Positions 33,950 through 43,156 of a stretch of 64,000 nucleotides of DNA are shown piece after piece. The first letter of the stretch is position 1; every line of letters starts with the position of its first letter. The stretch comes from Leucobacter sp. OH1287 (GTDB taxonomy: Bacteria; Actinomycetota; Actinomycetes; Actinomycetales; Microbacteriaceae). The notes below the pieces were generated by a model, which searched no databases, was not told the DNA's origin, and saw nothing but the letters and a program-made list of their open reading frames with translations. Where the stretch lies: positions 1 to 64,000 of the forward strand of contig NZ_RQYM01000008.1 in NCBI RefSeq assembly GCF_003859945.1, read 5' to 3'. The position numbers and the translations under genes are program-made.

Positions 33950-34738
33950 TTAAACGTCCTTCGGGTAGCTCGGTTCGAGACGCTTGAAGGTGCGGATCAC
34001 AAGCACGGTGATCGGTGAGAAGCAGATCTCGACAATCGTTTTAATCGCGAAACCAACCAGCACATAGTTGAGGAACGTACCAAAATCGGTGATGCCGATA
34101 ACCTGCGCCGCGATTGAACAGAACACAACCGTGTCGACGAGCTCACCGATAACGGTGGACAGCGCGATCCGCCCAAACAGCAGTCGCTCGCCGGTGCTGC
34201 GCTTGAGCCGCACCAGCGTCCAAGCGTTAGCGAGCTGACCGGTTAAGAAGCCGAGCAGCGAGGCGATGACGATAAGCGGAACCGGGCCGAGTGTGCGCTC
34301 CAGCGCCTCCTGCCCGTCATACCACTCGGCGCCCGGCAGCGCGATAATCACCCAGTAGCAGACCGCCGCAAACGCGCTCAGCGCGAAGGTTGTGATAATC
34401 GCCAGGCGGCTCGCCTTAAAACCGTAAATCTCAGAGACCACATCGCCGATAATGTAGGCGAGTGGGAACAGGAAGAAGCCGCCGTCGGTGACGATTTCGC
34501 CGAAGGTGACACCCTTTGATGCGCCAATGTTGGAGATAATCAGCACAACCGCCATGGTCGCGATCAACACCGTAAAAATAGAGCTGCCGTGCGAGGCGAA
34601 GCGGCCAACAGGCTGCGATTTTGTGGGGCGGGTGGATCCGGCGGGCGCGGCATCCCGCGCGGCGTGGGCGGATCCGCCCCCACCGCGCTGATTAGCCTCG
34701 GGTGCTTTACTGGTTGGGTTGGCTTGGTTAGCAGACAC
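33950..34738 (-). CDS. yhhQ: Queuosine precursor transporter (YhhQ/QueT-like, VUT family)
   Basis: 262 residues. After a disordered Gly/Pro/Ser-rich N-terminus of about 50 residues come six membrane helices with the family motifs ISNIGASKGVTFG, FFLFPLAYIIGDVVSEIYGF, FGRIALSTVIGELVDTVVFC and VEICFSPITVLVIRTFKR. Family members import preQ0/preQ1 for tRNA queuosine. GTG at 34736-34738 follows GGAGATATTTGAC; the longer frame upstream is doubtful. No preQ1 riboswitch could be recognised in front. Confidence 0.88.
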   Translation of the reverse strand: MSANQANPTSKAPEANQRGGGGSAHAARDAAPAGSTRPTKSQPVGRFASHGSSIFTVLIATMAVVLIISNIGASKGVTFGEIVTDGGFFLFPLAYIIGDVVSEIYGFKASRLAIITTFALSAFAAVCYWVIIALPGAEWYDGQEALERTLGPVPLIVIASLLGFLTGQLANAWTLVRLKRSTGERLLFGRIALSTVIGELVDTVVFCSIAAQVIGITDFGTFLNYVLVGFAIKTIVEICFSPITVLVIRTFKRLEPSYPKDV

Positions 34739-34967
34739 GTCAAATATCTCCGGGTCGTAAAACGTCAGGGCAAGAGTAGCTTTAAAAGTTTGCGCGGAGC
34801 GGAACAGTTTACGACGCACCCGCGCTTAGCTTATGCACTACGGTGTCACGATCTCTACGATCCCGTACACGCCTGCTGCCCCAGACGGTGCACAAAAATA
34901 ATACACCAAAGCTAAAAGGAGGAAACTCTTTAAGTTACTAGACAGCGGAAACGGCTATTATTGAAGC

Positions 34968-34995
34968 TTGACGTTACTTGACGTTATTGACGTTA
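34968..34995 (+). repeat. Three copies of TTGACGTTA before terC
   Basis: TTGACGTTA occurs at 34968-34976, 34978-34986 and 34987-34995, roughly one helical turn apart, between a possible -10 (TATTAT at about 34956) and the terC ribosome site. Confidence 0.8.
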
Positions 34996-35004
34996 GGAGA
35001 GGTT

Positions 35005-36006
35005 TTGAGTCCTGTGCTGCCGGTGTGGTTTGAGATCGGTTCGATGGTTATCCTCGTGGGAATCCTCGTGTTCGATCTCCTTATGATTATTAAGCGACCA
35101 CACGTTCCGACCATGCGCGAATCCGCGATCTGGGTTGGGGTTTATGTTGCGCTCGCGCTCATCTTCGCGGCGTCAATGTTTATTATCGGCGACGCACAGC
35201 ACGGCTCAGAGTTCCTCGCCGGTTGGCTAACAGAGTATTCGCTGTCGATTGATAACCTGTTTGTTTTCGTGATGATCCTGGGTGCCTTTAAAGTTCCGCA
35301 CAAGTATGTGCAGCGCGCCCTGATGATCGGTATTGTGCTCGCGCTGATCTTCCGCGGTATTTTCATTCTCGCCGGTGCGGCGCTGATTGAACGCTTCAGC
35401 GCGATCTTCTACGTGTTTGGTGCGTGGCTGATCTACACCGCCTGGAAGCAGATTAAACACGATGAAGAAAACGCTGACGGCGAGGGCTGGATGGTGCGCG
35501 CCTTTAAGAAGGTGCTGCCGTTCACTGACGAGTATCACGGCGGTCACACCTCCGTGAAAATCGACGGGAAGCGCTACTTTACGCCGTTCCTGCTGGTTTT
35601 GATCGCGCTCGGCTCAACCGATATTCTGTTCGCGCTCGACTCGATTCCGGCGATCTTCGGTATCACCCAGAGTCCGTTTATTGTGTTTACCGCGAACGTC
35701 TTTGCGCTGATGGGTCTGCGCCAGCTCTACTTCCTGCTCGGTGGTCTGCTCGACAGGCTCGAATACCTGCACTACGGTATTGCCGCGATCCTCGGCTTTA
35801 TCGGTGTGAAACTGGTGCTGCACGCGATCAGCCACAACGAGCTGCCGTTTATTAACAACGGTGAGCACATTGACATCTGGACACCAAACACCTGGGTGTC
35901 ACTCGGCTTTATTGTGGTTGCGATGCTCGTGGCGACCATTGCAAGCCTGATCAAGATGCGCAAGAGCGGCGAGCGGATCCACGGTGGTGCGTATGAAAAA
36001 GAGTAG
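35005..36006 (+). CDS. TerC family membrane protein
   Basis: 333 residues with about nine membrane helices. The TerC core is visible: [20 protein letters not shown] (acidic residue pair in the membrane), [18 protein letters not shown] and [20 protein letters not shown]. TerC proteins relate to tellurite resistance and manganese export, and serve secreted metalloproteins. TTG at 35005 sits behind AGGAGAGG; a GTG at 35014 is possible. leuC begins 14 bp before its stop. Confidence 0.92.
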   Translation: MSPVLPVWFEIGSMVILVGILVFDLLMIIKRPHVPTMRESAIWVGVYVALALIFAASMFIIGDAQHGSEFLAGWLTEYSLSIDNLFVFVMILGAFKVPHKYVQRALMIGIVLALIFRGIFILAGAALIERFSAIFYVFGAWLIYTAWKQIKHDEENADGEGWMVRAFKKVLPFTDEYHGGHTSVKIDGKRYFTPFLLVLIALGSTDILFALDSIPAIFGITQSPFIVFTANVFALMGLRQLYFLLGGLLDRLEYLHYGIAAILGFIGVKLVLHAISHNELPFINNGEHIDIWTPNTWVSLGFIVVAMLVATIASLIKMRKSGERIHGGAYEKE

Positions 36007-37483
36007 TCAGCCGGAGGTAGCGGCCAATAGTGCTAGACCGCGCACCCTGCCCGAGAAGGTGTGGGACGCACACGTTGTTGTGCCGGGGGAGAACGGTGAA
36101 CCCGATCTGCTCTATATTGACCTGCACCTGATCCACGAGGTGACAAGCCCGCAGGCGTTTGACGGGCTGCGGATGGCGAACCGGCAGCTGCGGCGCGTTG
36201 ATCTCACCGTTGCAACCGAGGATCACAACACCCCGACGCTCAACATCACCAGGCAGATTGCCGATCTGAACAGCCGGATCCAGGTGGAGACGCTGCGCAA
36301 GAACGTGAAAGAGTTTGGTGTGCGTGCGCACCCGCTCGGCGATGCTGAGCAGGGGATTGTGCACCTGGTTGGCCCGCAGCTGGGTCTAACCATGCCGGGT
36401 ATTACCGTGGTCTGCGGTGACAGCCACACCTCAACCCACGGGGCGTTCGGTGCGATGGGCTTTGGTATCGGCACAAGCGAGGTTGAGCACGTGTTCGCAA
36501 CCCAGACGCTGCCGATGAAGCGTTTTAAGACGATGGCGATTAACGTTGAGGGTGAGCTTCGCCCGGGCGTTACAGCGAAGGATATTATTCTCGCTGTGAT
36601 CGCTAAAATCGGCACCGGTGGCGGGGCTGGTTACGTGCTTGAGTATCGGGGATCGGCGATCCGCAGCCTGTCGATGGAGGGGCGGATGACGATCTGCAAC
36701 ATGTCGATTGAGGCTGGCGCGCGCGCCGGTATGATCGCGCCCGACGAAACCACTTTTGCCTACGTTAAAGGCCGCGAGCGTGCCCCCAAGGGCGCCGACT
36801 GGGATGAGGCGGTTGCCTACTGGAAAACCCTCGCAACCGACCCCGGCGCGAAGTTCGATAAAGAGATTTTCATTGACGCGAGCTCGCTTGAACCGTTCGT
36901 CACCTGGGGCACAAACCCCGGTCAGGGTGTGCACCTGAGCGAGGAGGTGCCGGATCCGGCAAGCTTTGACGACCCGAACGACCGGGCCGCGGCAGAGCGG
37001 GCGCTCACCTACATGGATCTGGAACCGGGCACCAAGATGAAAGACATCGCGGTTGACACCGTGTTTATGGGATCCTGCACCAACAGCCGCCTGGAGGATT
37101 TGCGCGAGTTTGCCGCGCTGATCAAGGGCAAGCGGAAAGCACCCGGTGTGCGGTTGATGGTGGTTCCCGGATCCGCTCGCGTGCGACTTGACGCTGAGGC
37201 GGAGGGGATCGACAAGGTGATTGAGGAGTTCGGCGGCGAGTGGCGTTTCGCCGGCTGTTCAATGTGTCTCGGCATGAACCCGGACCAGCTAAAACCCGGG
37301 GAGCGGTGTGCCTCAACCTCCAACCGCAACTTTGAGGGTCGGCAGGGTAAGGGCGGGCGCACACACCTGGTGTCGCCGCTCGTTGCCGCAGCAACCGCGA
37401 TCCGCGGCACCCTGTCAAGCCCGTGGGATCTGAAACAGGATGCGGAGCGGGGGATCACCTACGACGTCGCTGAGGGGGTTTAA
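35993..37483 (+). CDS. leuC: 3-isopropylmalate dehydratase large subunit
   Basis: Aconitase-family 4Fe-4S enzyme; with LeuD isomerises 2- to 3-isopropylmalate in leucine synthesis. Cluster cysteines lie in [11 protein letters not shown] and [30 protein letters not shown] and [12 protein letters not shown] are also present. The 496-residue length is normal, apart from a short, Lys/Ser-rich N-terminal extension. ATG at 35993 overlaps the terC end by 14 bases, an odd coupling with a metal-transport gene. Confidence 0.96.
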   Translation: MKKSSQPEVAANSARPRTLPEKVWDAHVVVPGENGEPDLLYIDLHLIHEVTSPQAFDGLRMANRQLRRVDLTVATEDHNTPTLNITRQIADLNSRIQVETLRKNVKEFGVRAHPLGDAEQGIVHLVGPQLGLTMPGITVVCGDSHTSTHGAFGAMGFGIGTSEVEHVFATQTLPMKRFKTMAINVEGELRPGVTAKDIILAVIAKIGTGGGAGYVLEYRGSAIRSLSMEGRMTICNMSIEAGARAGMIAPDETTFAYVKGRERAPKGADWDEAVAYWKTLATDPGAKFDKEIFIDASSLEPFVTWGTNPGQGVHLSEEVPDPASFDDPNDRAAAERALTYMDLEPGTKMKDIAVDTVFMGSCTNSRLEDLREFAALIKGKRKAPGVRLMVVPGSARVRLDAEAEGIDKVIEEFGGEWRFAGCSMCLGMNPDQLKPGERCASTSNRNFEGRQGKGGRTHLVSPLVAAATAIRGTLSSPWDLKQDAERGITYDVAEGV

Positions 37484-37485
37484 CG

Positions 37486-38088
37486 GTGGAAAAGTTTACA
37501 ACCGTCACCGGCATTGCAGCGTGCATTGAACTGTCAAACATCGACACCGACCAGATTCTGCCGGCGCAGTTTTTGAAACGGATCACCAAAAGCGGTTTTG
37601 AGGACGCGCTGTTTTATAACTGGCGACAGGATCCCGACTTCCTGCTCAACAATCCGCCCTTTAACGAGGCAAAAATCCTGATCGCCGGGCCAGACTTCGG
37701 CACCGGGTCGTCGCGTGAGCACGCGGTTTGGGCGCTGCGCGATTTCGGGTTCAGGGTTGTTATCTCAGCCAGATTCGGTGATATTTTTCGGGGCAACGCC
37801 GGGAAACAGGGCCTGCTCGCGGCAAAAATCACGGAGGAGGAGACCCAGCAGCTGTGGGATTTGCTGAAAAAGGACCCTACCACGCCGGTGACCGTGAGCC
37901 TGGAAGACTGCACAGTTCGGTGTGGTGAACTCACGATAGAATTTGATATAGATGAATACACTCGGTGGCGATTGCAGGAGGGGCTTGACGATATCTCGTT
38001 AACCCTCAGAAACGAAGACAAGATTGCCGCCTACGAAGCACGGCGCCCAAGTTGGATGCCGACAACCCCGAAAGACAGCACGAGGTAA
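37486..38088 (+). CDS. leuD: 3-isopropylmalate dehydratase small subunit
   Basis: Swivelling-domain partner of LeuC. 200 residues with NIDTDQILPAQFLKRI, FGTGSSREHAVWALRDFGF and FRGNAGKQGLL. GTG start 2 bp after the leuC stop, so the subunits are made together. Confidence 0.96.
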   Translation: MEKFTTVTGIAACIELSNIDTDQILPAQFLKRITKSGFEDALFYNWRQDPDFLLNNPPFNEAKILIAGPDFGTGSSREHAVWALRDFGFRVVISARFGDIFRGNAGKQGLLAAKITEEETQQLWDLLKKDPTTPVTVSLEDCTVRCGELTIEFDIDEYTRWRLQEGLDDISLTLRNEDKIAAYEARRPSWMPTTPKDSTR

Positions 38089-38090
38089 CA

Positions 38091-39473
38091 GTGAGCGATA
38101 AAACAGCAGAGGGTCTAAAACTCGACGCAAAGAAATCCGGGCAGCGAGTTGGCCTGACCTCCGATGAGATTATTATCAACGGTGGTCGCCCCCTGCGGGG
38201 ACGGATCGAGGTGCGCGGCGCAAAAAACCTCGCCACCAAGGCGATGGTTGCGGCGCTTTTGGGTAAGAAAAAGAGCGTGCTGCGCAACGTCCCCAACATC
38301 TCGGATGTGCGTGTTGTTGCCGGGCTGCTCGCCCTGCACGGTGTGCTAATCACCCGCGGCAAAAACGACGAGTGGATCCTGGATCCGAGCAATGTTGAGG
38401 TGGCCCACGCGCCAGACATTGACGCGCACGCTGGCTCATCCCGTATCCCGATCCTGTTCTGTGGACCGCTGCTGCACCGTCTCGGTGAGGCGTTCATCCC
38501 AGACCTCGGCGGCTGCCGTATCGGTGACCGCCCGATTGACTTCCACCTGGACGCGCTGCGCGAGTTCGGCGCGGTTATCGAGAAACTGCCGAGCGGTATC
38601 AGCCTGACCGCACCAAACGGTTTGCACGGCGCTAACATTGAGCTGCCATACCCGTCGGTTGGCGCAACCGAGCAGGTGCTGCTAACCGCCGTGCTCGCGA
38701 AGGGTCAGACCGAGCTGCGGAACGCCGCAATCGAGCCGGAGATCGTTGACCTGATCTGCATTCTGCAGAAGATGGGCGCGATTATCACCATCGAGGCAAA
38801 CCGCGTAATCTTCATTGAGGGCGTTGAGGAGCTTGGCGGCTACAACCACAAGGCAATCTTCGACCGCAACGAGGCCGCCAGCTGGGCTGCCGCAGCGCTG
38901 GCAACAAAGGGCGACATTATGGTTGGTGGCGCCCGCCAGGAAGATATGATGACCTTCCTCAACGCCTACCGCAAAATCGGTGGACAGTTCGAGGTGCTGG
39001 ATGACGGGATCCGCTTCTGGCATGATGGCGAAGCCCTAAAACCGGTGATTATTGAGACCGATGTGCACCCCGGGTTTATGACCGACTGGCAGCAGCCGCT
39101 GGTGGTTGCGCTAACCCAGGCGGAGGGTGTTTCCACAATCCACGAAACCGTTTACGAGAACCGTCTCGGCTTCACCAGCGCCCTCAACAAAATGGGTGCG
39201 CAGATTGTTGTGCACGAGCAGGGCCTCGATGACGGCCAGCGACGAGTGATGCGCCGCGAGTTTGAACAGGCCGCGGTGATTACAGGGCCAACCCCGCTGC
39301 ACGGCGCGGAGGTTGAGGTGCCGGATCTGCGCGGCGGCTTCAGCTACCTGATCGCGGCGCTCGCGGCGGAGGGGCAGAGCAAGATCACCAACCTCGGCAT
39401 CATCTCCCGCGGGTACGAAAACTTTATTGAGAAACTCCGCAAACTCGGCGCCGACTTCATCTTCGAGGCATAA
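38091..39473 (+). CDS. murA: UDP-N-acetylglucosamine 1-carboxyvinyltransferase
   Basis: First committed step of peptidoglycan synthesis: adds enolpyruvate from PEP to UDP-GlcNAc. About 460 residues with the EPSP-synthase fold. The active-site loop reads DLGGCRIGDRPIDFH and keeps the Cys that fosfomycin attacks. IINGGRPLRGRIEVRGAKNL and DLRGGFSYLIAALAAEG are other marks. GTG at 38091, 2 bp after leuD, behind GAGG. The 30-residue Lys-rich N-terminal extension is slightly longer than in E. coli. Confidence 0.95.
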   Translation: MSDKTAEGLKLDAKKSGQRVGLTSDEIIINGGRPLRGRIEVRGAKNLATKAMVAALLGKKKSVLRNVPNISDVRVVAGLLALHGVLITRGKNDEWILDPSNVEVAHAPDIDAHAGSSRIPILFCGPLLHRLGEAFIPDLGGCRIGDRPIDFHLDALREFGAVIEKLPSGISLTAPNGLHGANIELPYPSVGATEQVLLTAVLAKGQTELRNAAIEPEIVDLICILQKMGAIITIEANRVIFIEGVEELGGYNHKAIFDRNEAASWAAAALATKGDIMVGGARQEDMMTFLNAYRKIGGQFEVLDDGIRFWHDGEALKPVIIETDVHPGFMTDWQQPLVVALTQAEGVSTIHETVYENRLGFTSALNKMGAQIVVHEQGLDDGQRRVMRREFEQAAVITGPTPLHGAEVEVPDLRGGFSYLIAALAAEGQSKITNLGIISRGYENFIEKLRKLGADFIFEA

Positions 39474-39474
39474 C

Positions 39475-40242
39475 ATGCAGCAGACAATCAAACTCAAGGG
39501 CCGTTCCTCACCAGAGAAGCGACGCCCGTCGATGTTCTGGTTGTTTGGGCCGATTGTTAACAACATCTGGCGTCTGTTCACCAAATATCGGATCACCCCC
39601 GGCTCGAAACTGCCCGCAACCGGGCCGTTCATCGTCGCCAGCAACCACTTTAGTGAGGTGGATCCGCTGGTTGTCGCCGTCGGTGTTTACCGCCTTGGCA
39701 GGCTGCCACGGTTTATGGCGAAGGCGTCACTGTTTCGGGTGCCGGTGCTCGGCTGGGTGCTGCGCTCAACCGGGCAGATCGCTGTTGAACGCAACCGCGG
39801 TCAGCGCAACAGCAGCAACCCGATCGCTGCCGCACAGCAGCTGATCGCAAACCAGTCGGGCATTATCATCTACCCAGAGGGGACGCTCACCCGCGACCCG
39901 TCACTGTGGCCGATGCGCGGCAAATCGGGTGCGATCAGGATCGCGCTTGAACACAAGATTCCGCTCTATCCGATGGCGCACTGGGGAGCCCAGCAGATTA
40001 AGGGCCGCTACAGCAAGGGCCTCAGCCTGTTCCCGCGTAAGCAGCTCTCTTTGGCGGTGGGGGATCCGCTGGATCTCAGCGAGTTTGAGGGCAAGGAACT
40101 AACCCAGCAGGTGCTCGCGGACGCAACCGACAAACTGATGGCGGAGATCACCAGGCTGGTGGCGAAACTGCGCGGCGAGAAAGCACCGGAGACGCGGTGG
40201 GATCCGGCCGCAACCGGCCAGGCAGAGACGGGCAGGTTCTAG
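39475..40242 (+). CDS. plsC: 1-acyl-sn-glycerol-3-phosphate acyltransferase family protein
   Basis: Transfers acyl chains to lysophosphatidic acid in phospholipid synthesis. 255 residues with the NHxxxxD box (SNHFSEVD), the second block (VLRSTGQIAVERNRG) and the EGT block (IIYPEGTLTRD). ATG one base after the murA stop; gpsA follows 2 bp later. The neighbour gpsA makes its glycerol-3-phosphate precursor. Confidence 0.9.
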   Translation: MQQTIKLKGRSSPEKRRPSMFWLFGPIVNNIWRLFTKYRITPGSKLPATGPFIVASNHFSEVDPLVVAVGVYRLGRLPRFMAKASLFRVPVLGWVLRSTGQIAVERNRGQRNSSNPIAAAQQLIANQSGIIIYPEGTLTRDPSLWPMRGKSGAIRIALEHKIPLYPMAHWGAQQIKGRYSKGLSLFPRKQLSLAVGDPLDLSEFEGKELTQQVLADATDKLMAEITRLVAKLRGEKAPETRWDPAATGQAETGRF

Positions 40243-40244
40243 CC

Positions 40245-41351
40245 GTGGCAGCGCGCAAAAAACGACCGACCGGCCCGAAAGTCGCCGTGATTGGCGCGGG
40301 AAGTTTCGGCACAACCTTCGCGAAGATCCTGTGTGATGCGGGGTGTGACGTGGTGCTGTGGGCGAGACGCGACGAGGTTGCCAGCGAGATCAACATGGGG
40401 CACCGTAACTCCCGCTACCTGCACGGCATTAACCTGCCGAAACAGCTGGTTGCAACAAGCGATATTGACGAGGCCGTGAGCGGCGCCGAGATGGTGTTTT
40501 ACGCGGTTCCGAGCCAGACAATGCGCGCGAACCTGGTGGCGTCAAAACCGTATTTCCGACGTGACGCGATCGCGGTTAGTCTCGTCAAGGGTGTTGAGAA
40601 GGGCACCCGGCAGCGGATGAGCGAGGTTATGACCGAGTCGCTGGAAATCCCGATTGAGCAGGTTGCGATTGTTAGCGGCCCAAACATTGCGCTTGAGATC
40701 GCGAAGGAACAGCCAACCGGTGCGCTCGTCGCCTGTGTTGACCTGGATAACGCCGACTGGGTTGCCAGGGCCTGCCACACCGCATACTTCAAAACCTACA
40801 TCAGCACGGATGTCACCGGCACCGAGCTTGGCGGTGTGCTGAAGAACCTGATCGCGCTCGCGATCGGCATTGTCGACGGTGTCGGCTACGGCGAAAACAC
40901 TAAAGCGTCGATTATTACGCGCGGTCTCGCCGAGATGACCGAGTTCGCTGTCGCCTCCGGCGCAAACCCGACAACCATGTCGGGTCTTGCCGGGCTGGGG
41001 GATCTGATCACAACCTGCCAGTCGCCGCTCTCACGCAACTCAACCGCGGGCCGGCTGATCGGTCAGGGCTACACGCTGCAGGAAACAACCTCGGAAATGA
41101 ACCAGGTCGCTGAGGGGATCAGCTCGGTTGAGCCGGTGCTTGAGCTTGCCCAAAAGCGTGGCGTGGAGATGCCGATTGTGCAGCAGGTTAAGATGGTGCT
41201 TGACGGCACAATGAAGCCAGCGGATCTCGCTCCCCACCTCGCAACCGAGGACGATGTGCCGCAGGAGGAGCTGAACCTGACGGCGGAGCCGGTTCGTGAT
41301 TCAGCTTGGGAATGGTTTAAGAAGCTTTTTAGTAGGGAGTCAGAACAGTGA
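40245..41351 (+). CDS. gpsA: Glycerol-3-phosphate dehydrogenase [NAD(P)+]
   Basis: Reduces DHAP to sn-glycerol 3-phosphate for phospholipids. 368 residues: nucleotide-binding GAGSFGTTFAKIL, AVPSQTMR, SLVKGVEKGT (catalytic Lys region) and ENTKASIITRGLAEM. GTG at 40245; the frame upstream overlaps plsC. Its TGA overlaps the ddl GTG (GTGA). Confidence 0.95.
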   Translation: MAARKKRPTGPKVAVIGAGSFGTTFAKILCDAGCDVVLWARRDEVASEINMGHRNSRYLHGINLPKQLVATSDIDEAVSGAEMVFYAVPSQTMRANLVASKPYFRRDAIAVSLVKGVEKGTRQRMSEVMTESLEIPIEQVAIVSGPNIALEIAKEQPTGALVACVDLDNADWVARACHTAYFKTYISTDVTGTELGGVLKNLIALAIGIVDGVGYGENTKASIITRGLAEMTEFAVASGANPTTMSGLAGLGDLITTCQSPLSRNSTAGRLIGQGYTLQETTSEMNQVAEGISSVEPVLELAQKRGVEMPIVQQVKMVLDGTMKPADLAPHLATEDDVPQEELNLTAEPVRDSAWEWFKKLFSRESEQ

Positions 41352-42478
41352 CAACTGCAGGCAGTAAAACAGCGTCCACCGGTGAGAAGCTAACCATCGC
41401 GCTGCTCTTCGGCGGCCGCTCCAGCGAGCACAGTGTCAGCTGTGTGACAGCGAACAGCGTCTACCAGTCGCTTGACCACAGCCGCTACAGTGTTGTGCCG
41501 GTTGGGATCACAAAGAACGGCGAGCTTGTGCGGGTCACCCCGGAGGAGCTTGGGCAGTTCAGCCTCGACAGTGAACAGCTGCCGGAGGTGCCAGCAACCG
41601 GCAACCGGGTAGTTTGGCCGGGATCCGTTAACGACCACACCCTCCGTGAGGTGAGTGACGAAGGAACCCTTGAACCGGTTGCGAAAATCGACGTTGTGCT
41701 GCCGATGCTCCACGGTCCGTGGGGTGAGGACGGCAGCGTGCAGGGCATGTGCGAGTTCATCAACCTGCCCTATGTTGGCAGCGGGGTGCTCTCGTCCGCT
41801 CTCTGCATGGACAAGCACACCCTCAAGGTTGTGCTCGCCGCCGCAGGCATCGCGGTTGCGCCGTGGAACACGGTCACACAGCAGCAGCTCGATGCGGATC
41901 CGGCAATCATCAAAACCCTCGATGCGGGCCTTAACTACCCGCTGTTTGTGAAACCGGCGCGCGCCGGCTCAAGCGTTGGTGTTAGCAGAATCACCGACCC
42001 GAGCGAGCTTGCTGAGGCGATCGCGGTTGCGCTGAAAGAGGATCACACGGTGCTGATCGAGTCGGGCATTAGCGGCCGCGAGGTTGAGATTGCGGTGCTC
42101 GAAAACCGTGACATGCGCAGCCTGCGCGCGAGCGACTGCATCGGCGAGATTGTGTTCAACGGCAGAGACTTCTACGATTTTGAGTCGAAGTATCTGGGCG
42201 CTGCGGGCGCTGACGTGGTGCTGCCCGCTGATGTCACCGCTGAGGAGTATCAGGCGATCCGCGACGAAGCCTTTAAGGCGTTCCGGGCTGCCGGCTGCGC
42301 TGTTTACGCGCGGCTCGATTTCTTCCTCACCGAGAACGGGCCGGTGTTAAACGAGATCAACACCCTGCCCGGGTTTACGCCGATCTCAATGTACCCGAAG
42401 CTGTGGCAGCAGTCGGGTCTTGGCTACAGCGACCTGCTGACCGAACTGATCGAGCTGGCGCGGCTCACCAAGCGCTAG
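41348..42478 (+). CDS. ddl: D-alanine--D-alanine ligase
   Basis: ATP-grasp enzyme joining two D-Ala for the peptidoglycan stem. 376 residues with FGGRSSEHSVSCVTA, MLHGPWGEDGSVQGM, FVKPARAGSSVGVSRI and LNEINTLPGFTPISMYPKLW. GTG overlapping the gpsA stop. The end AGCGCTAG is followed at once by TTAGCGCTG. Confidence 0.96.
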   Translation: MTTAGSKTASTGEKLTIALLFGGRSSEHSVSCVTANSVYQSLDHSRYSVVPVGITKNGELVRVTPEELGQFSLDSEQLPEVPATGNRVVWPGSVNDHTLREVSDEGTLEPVAKIDVVLPMLHGPWGEDGSVQGMCEFINLPYVGSGVLSSALCMDKHTLKVVLAAAGIAVAPWNTVTQQQLDADPAIIKTLDAGLNYPLFVKPARAGSSVGVSRITDPSELAEAIAVALKEDHTVLIESGISGREVEIAVLENRDMRSLRASDCIGEIVFNGRDFYDFESKYLGAAGADVVLPADVTAEEYQAIRDEAFKAFRAAGCAVYARLDFFLTENGPVLNEINTLPGFTPISMYPKLWQQSGLGYSDLLTELIELARLTKR

Positions 42479-42524
42479 TTAGCGCTGCCGCCGCTGTTCT
42501 CCAACAGGGGTGTCACCGCCGCCG

Positions 42525-43067
42525 TTAGCCGCCGCTGTTTTCATCATCCCCGCTGACACTGTCATCGGTTGAGTTAAGGTCGTTTGAGTTCAGCTCCGTG
42601 TCGGTGCTGCTGCACTGGCGCACCTGCGGCAGCTGCTGCACAGCGGCCGACAGCTCCAGCAGTGTGTCGGTGCCGCTGATCTGCTCCGAATCGACAAGCA
42701 CATCAAATCCGGGTTCACGGCCGTAGGCGGTGAACCGGTACTTCGGCGCCTCCGTGTCATCAACCACCCAGTCAACGTCGTTAACCGTGATGCACGCCTG
42801 CTCGGTCGGCTGGGTTACGGCGAGACCGCAGCGCACAATCACCGCGGTTGGATCCCCCCACGCACCGGTTGCCTGCGCGTTGGTTGACCGCTTCTCAAGC
42901 TCACCGATTGTCGCGGGTAGTCGTACCGTCACTTGCGCGCACAGCGGATTGTTCGCGTCCTCGGCGGGCTCCAGCGACACCGTGCCCGCACAGCCGGTCA
43001 GCGCGATGGTCGCTGCGGCAGCGGCGAGAGCGGAAGCGGCGGTTAGGGGTCGTAAAAATTTCAGCAC
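42525..43067 (-). CDS. DUF3515 lipoprotein
   Basis: 180 residues. Signal peptide with lipobox LTGC (Cys about 26), then VTVRLPATIGELEKRSTNAQ, IVRCGL and DVDWVVDDTEAPKYRFTAYG typical of actinobacterial DUF3515, ending in an Asn/Ser/Asp-rich tail. Function unknown; normally found between ddl and thiL, as here, but transcribed against them. Confidence 0.88.
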   Translation of the reverse strand: MLKFLRPLTAASALAAAAATIALTGCAGTVSLEPAEDANNPLCAQVTVRLPATIGELEKRSTNAQATGAWGDPTAVIVRCGLAVTQPTEQACITVNDVDWVVDDTEAPKYRFTAYGREPGFDVLVDSEQISGTDTLLELSAAVQQLPQVRQCSSTDTELNSNDLNSTDDSVSGDDENSGG

Positions 43068-43156
43068 ACTTCAAGGGTAACGCTAAAACCTCAAGGGTAA
43101 AATTTTTATCTGGCGGATCCGCCAAAACCCCGTCCGGGGAAAACACAGCGAAGCGA
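43068..43156. promoter_or_regulatory. Divergent DUF3515/thiL spacer with repeats and palindrome
   Basis: TCAAGGGTAA occurs twice (about 43071 and 43091). TGGCGGATCCGCCA near 43111-43124 is a perfect 14-bp palindrome containing GGATCC, and CCCCGTCCGGGG follows. No promoter could be fixed. Confidence 0.4.

Noticed and set aside
34739-35004. preQ1 or yybP-ykoY (manganese) riboswitch near yhhQ/terC
   Set aside because: Neither consensus could be matched on either strand.
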